A stretch of DNA of 64,000 nt from Streptomyces atratus (GTDB lineage: Bacteria; Actinomycetota; Actinomycetes; Streptomycetales; Streptomycetaceae), in assembly GCF_014648655.1 (NCBI RefSeq), contig NZ_BMRN01000008.1, positions 124,001-188,000 on the forward strand, in the 5' to 3' direction. How positions within the stretch are numbered: position 1 is the stretch's first letter; each line of letters begins with the position of its first letter. The translations under genes were made by a program, and so were the position numbers. The notes under the pieces are model-generated. The model ran no database searches, was not told where the DNA came from, and saw nothing but the letters and a program-made list of their open reading frames with translations. This document shows positions 61,522 to 64,000 of this stretch, piece by piece.

Positions 61522-62573
61522 CCGTCCCCCTGCCCAGAAGCCCTGGGACCGGCGGTGCGCCGAGACTCTCGGACATCGCCGGCCAGGCAGCGGTCAGCGA
61601 GGCGACCGTCAGCCGGGTGCTCAACGGGAAACCGGGCGTCGCGGACACCACGCGTCAGCGGGTGCTCGCCGCGCTGGACATCCTCGGCTACGAACGCCCC
61701 GTACGGCTGCGCCGGCGCAGCGCCGGGCTGATCGGACTGGTGACGCCCGAGCTCATCAACCCGATCTTCCCGGCGTTCGCGCAGTCCGTCGAACAGGTAC
61801 TGGCCGGGCACGGTTACACCCCGGTGCTCTGCACCCAGCTGCCCGGCGGCGCCACCGAGGACGAGCTCGTCGAGCAGCTCGTCGAACGGGGCGTCGGCGG
61901 GATCGTCTTCCTCTCCGGGCTGCATGCCGACATGTCGGCCGACCCGGCCAGGTACGCCGCGCTCACCGACCGCGGCGTACCGTTCGTCCTGATCAATGGC
62001 TACAACGAACGGATCAGTGCCCCGTTCGTCTCGCCCGACGACTCCGCCGCCGTACGGATGGCCGTCGGACACCTCGCCGATCTCGGTCACCGCAGGGTCG
62101 GCCTGGCCATCGGGCCGCAGCGCTATGTGCCGTCCCGCCGCAAACGGGAGGGCTTCGTCGAAGCCGCCGTGAACCTGCTGGGCCTGGGCCGCGCCGAGGC
62201 CGAACTCCTCGTCCGTTCCACGCTGTTCAGCGTCGAGGGCGGCCAGGTCGCGGCCGGTGCGCTGCTTGAGCAGGGGTGCACCGGCATCGTCTGCGGCAGC
62301 GACCTGATGGCGCTGGGTGTGGTGCGTGCGGCCCGGGAGCGCGGGCTCGACGTGCCGCGCGACGTGTCTGTGGTCGGCTTCGACGACTCGCAACTGATCG
62401 CGTTCACCGATCCGCCGCTGACGACGGTGCGCCAGCCCGTACAGGCGATGGCCGCGGCCGCGGTGAGCGCCCTGCTGGAGGAGATCGGCGGCAGCCCCGT
62501 GCAGCGTACGGAGTACGTGTTCCAGCCGGAGCTGGTGGTGCGGGGCTCCACCGCCGCGGTCCGCGGCGCCTGA
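61518..62573 (+). CDS. Second LacI-family repressor, MalR paralogue
   Basis: A 351-residue LacI-family protein closely similar to MalR along its whole length. The HTH RLSDIAGQAAVSEATVSRVLNGKPGV is almost identical in the recognition helix, so both probably bind the same CTTGCA-type operators. The hinge RRRSAGLIGLVTPELINPIFPAF and the C-terminal PELVVRGSTA are also shared, while the sugar-binding residues differ in places. GTG at 61518 overlaps the aglA stop by 4 nt, so the repressor is produced with the operon it may repress: a feedback loop. An imperfect hairpin terminator follows. Confidence 0.92.
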
Positions 62574-62603
62574 GGCCCGGCCCGTGGGTGTCCGGGCGTA
62601 CAG

Positions 62604-62666
62604 GAGAGGCACCGGGAGTCGGCCCTGAATGGGCCGGCGGGGAGTGAGCGACTCCGGGTGCCTCTC
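62604..62666 (+). terminator. Terminator of the mal operon
   Basis: GAGAGGCACCGGGAGTCG (62604-62621) pairs with 62649-62666 (one mismatch in 18 bp), with an inner GGCCC-N5-GGGCC hairpin. TTGTCC follows. Confidence 0.8.
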
Positions 62667-62760
62667 TTGTCCGTGACCGGCCCGGCCGGCCGGGCGCGTG
62701 GGGTCCGGGGTCACCGAACCCCCGGCCGACCGGACCGGAGTCGGGAGAAACCTAACAGTG

Positions 62761-62788
62761 CTGCAATGTTTTGCGTAAGACCTTGCAG
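62761..62788. promoter_or_regulatory. MalR-type site upstream of the amylase gene
   Basis: CTGCAATGTTTTGCG followed by CTTGCAG (62782-62788): an inverted plus direct arrangement of the TTGCAG half-site, about 200 bp before the amylase start. It is the same motif as between malR and malE. Confidence 0.65.
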
Positions 62789-62890
62789 AAAGAAAACTGC
62801 TGGATTTCGTGGATGTGAGCGGGCGGTGTCCAAAGGGTTGACCGAGGCCGGACGGGCTCGTACGGTCTCCACCGCGGCAAGGTTTGCATT

Positions 62891-62901
62891 CTTGCAGCAA
62901 G
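62891..62901. promoter_or_regulatory. CTTGCAGCAAG palindrome before the amylase gene
   Basis: A perfect CTTGC-A-GCAAG dyad 83 bp before the ATG. Probably the main MalR operator of the amylase promoter. Confidence 0.65.
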
Positions 62902-62984
62902 AACCTTCAGGAGCCTTGAGGGCAGGGCGCGTTGCCACGTGAGGCTGCACCGTCACCCGCATTTCCCCCACAGCAGGAGGAAAC

Positions 62985-64000
62985 ATGGCACGCAGACCAC
63001 TGTCTGCAGCGCTCGCCCTGATAGCAGGCGCCGCCGCTCTCGTGGCCCCCACCACGACCGCCCAGGCCTCCACCCCGGGCGACAAGGACGTCACCGCCGT
63101 TCTCTTCGAGTGGAAGTTCGACTCGGTGGCCAAGGCGTGCACGGACTCCCTCGGCCCGGCCGGCTACGGCTACGTACAGGTCTCGCCGCCCCAGGAACAC
63201 ATCCAGGGCGGCCAGTGGTGGACCTCGTACCAGCCGGTCAGCTACAGGATCGCCGGACGGCTCGGCGACCGCACCTCCTTCGCCGACATGGTCAGCACCT
63301 GCCACAGCGCGGGAGTCAAGGTCGTCGCAGACTCCGTCATCAACCACATGTCGGCGGGATCGGGCACCGGCACCGGCGGCTCCTCGTACACCAAGTACAA
63401 CTACCCCGGCGTGTACTCCGCGGCCGACCTGGACGACTGCACCGCGCAGATCAGCAACTACCAGGACCGGGCCAACGTCCAGAACTGCGAACTCGTCGGC
63501 CTCGCCGACCTGGACACCGGCGAGGACTACGTCCGCGGCAGGATCGCCGGATACCTGAACGACCTGCTCTCCCTCGGTGTCGACGGCTTCCGCATCGACG
63601 CCGCCAAGCACATGCCCGCGGCCGACCTCGCCAACATCAAGTCGCGCCTCAACAACCCCGGCGTCTACTGGAAGCAGGAAGCGATCCACGGAGCGGGCGA
63701 GGCCGTCTCGCCCGACGAGTACACCGGCACGGGGGACGTCCAGGAGTTCCGCTACGCCCGCAGCCTCAAGCAGGTCTTCAACAACGAGAACCTCGCCCAC
63801 CTGAAGAACTTCGGCGAGGGCTGGGGCTTCATGCCGTCGTCGAAGGCCGCGGTCTTCGTCGACAATCACGACACCGAACGCGGCGGCGACACACTGAACT
63901 ACAAGGACGGCGCCAACTACACCCTCGCCAGTGTCTTCATGCTGGCCTGGCCGTACGGCTCGCCCGACGTCCACTCCGGCTACGAGTGGACCGACAAGGA
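62985..64000 (+). CDS. Secreted alpha-amylase (GH13), incomplete at window end
   Basis: The first ~338 residues of a secreted amylase that degrades starch to maltodextrins for MalEFG. A Sec signal ([21 protein letters not shown]) is followed by the catalytic barrel: [29 protein letters not shown] (region I), nucleophile Asp in [14 protein letters not shown], acid/base Glu in [13 protein letters not shown] and [12 protein letters not shown] (region IV). The plant/animal-like order is typical of Streptomyces amylases. ATG at 62985 has AGGAGG 4 nt upstream. The C-terminus, possibly with a starch-binding domain, lies beyond the window. Confidence 0.94.
   Translation, partial: MARRPLSAALALIAGAAALVAPTTTAQASTPGDKDVTAVLFEWKFDSVAKACTDSLGPAGYGYVQVSPPQEHIQGGQWWTSYQPVSYRIAGRLGDRTSFADMVSTCHSAGVKVVADSVINHMSAGSGTGTGGSSYTKYNYPGVYSAADLDDCTAQISNYQDRANVQNCELVGLADLDTGEDYVRGRIAGYLNDLLSLGVDGFRIDAAKHMPAADLANIKSRLNNPGVYWKQEAIHGAGEAVSPDEYTGTGDVQEFRYARSLKQVFNNENLAHLKNFGEGWGFMPSSKAAVFVDNHDTERGGDTLNYKDGANYTLASVFMLAWPYGSPDVHSGYEWTDK

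Overview
The window is chromosomal DNA of a Streptomyces-type actinomycete. It is very GC-rich with near-saturated third-position G/C in real genes, uses GTG and TTG starts freely, shows Tat and lipoprotein signals, an LAXTG sortase signal, F420 and SARP/AfsR-type genes, and DmdR/IdeR-like iron boxes. The gene order nadE ... glnA2 ... glnE ... malR-malEFG-aglA-amylase matches what I recall of the core chromosome of S. coelicolor. No rRNA, tRNA or CRISPR array was found.

Layout. 0.04-6.7 kb: Bcr/CflA efflux pump, PQQ-propeller-like lipoprotein, Rsm22-like methyltransferase, dimethylargininase, TetR regulator, and a stand-alone primase-polymerase-like protein. 6.7-11.1 kb: an efeO-efeB-efeU iron uptake operon with a lipoprotein at its end, under two adjacent iron boxes. 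11.2-19.1 kb: heme acquisition, made of hmuTUV, two divergent HtaA-domain surface proteins (one sortase-anchored), a PhzF-like gene and a heme oxygenase, with iron boxes at 14.33 and 19.08 kb. 19.2-24.3 kb: map, small proteins, MFS transporter, F420 reductase and site-2-like protease. 24.4-30.4 kb: the stump of a large serine integrase, a 1,111-residue AfsR-like regulator and a DrrAB-like ABC exporter. 30.5-37.4 kb: panB, DHA2 pump plus TetR, endonuclease/exonuclease/phosphatase protein and nadE. 37.5-41.5 kb: a leaderless small membrane protein, multicopper oxidase, CBS protein, and a DUF305/DUF3105 pair. 41.8-49.9 kb: glnA2, an inserted block, TetR and a PrmC-like methyltransferase. 50.6-55.0 kb: glnE, decayed gene scraps and a PAP2-family membrane protein. 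55.1-64.0 kb: maltose/maltodextrin locus malR | malEFG-aglA-second malR-like gene, then a secreted alpha-amylase that runs off the window.

The most interesting region is 43.14-47.86 kb. The last ~86 bp of glnA2 is repeated, with four substitutions and two mutually compensating indels, about 4.8 kb downstream at 47.86 kb, and each copy is followed by a related GC-rich hairpin. Between the copies sit a three-gene operon (a small protein resembling a dimeric alpha/beta barrel, a DyP-type peroxidase and a y4iL-like catalase-related heme protein) and a divergent GAP/Sap-like membrane protein. This looks like an island that entered at the glnA2 3' end and carries a heme-based oxidative system whose substrate I cannot name.

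Recurrent architecture: several genes have a TANNNT-like hexamer 6-7 nt before the start codon (probable leaderless transcripts). A family of intergenic repeats with the core CGCCGGACGGGCTTGA sits at gene ends at 6.6, 18.1, 35.6, 53.7 and 54.05 kb.
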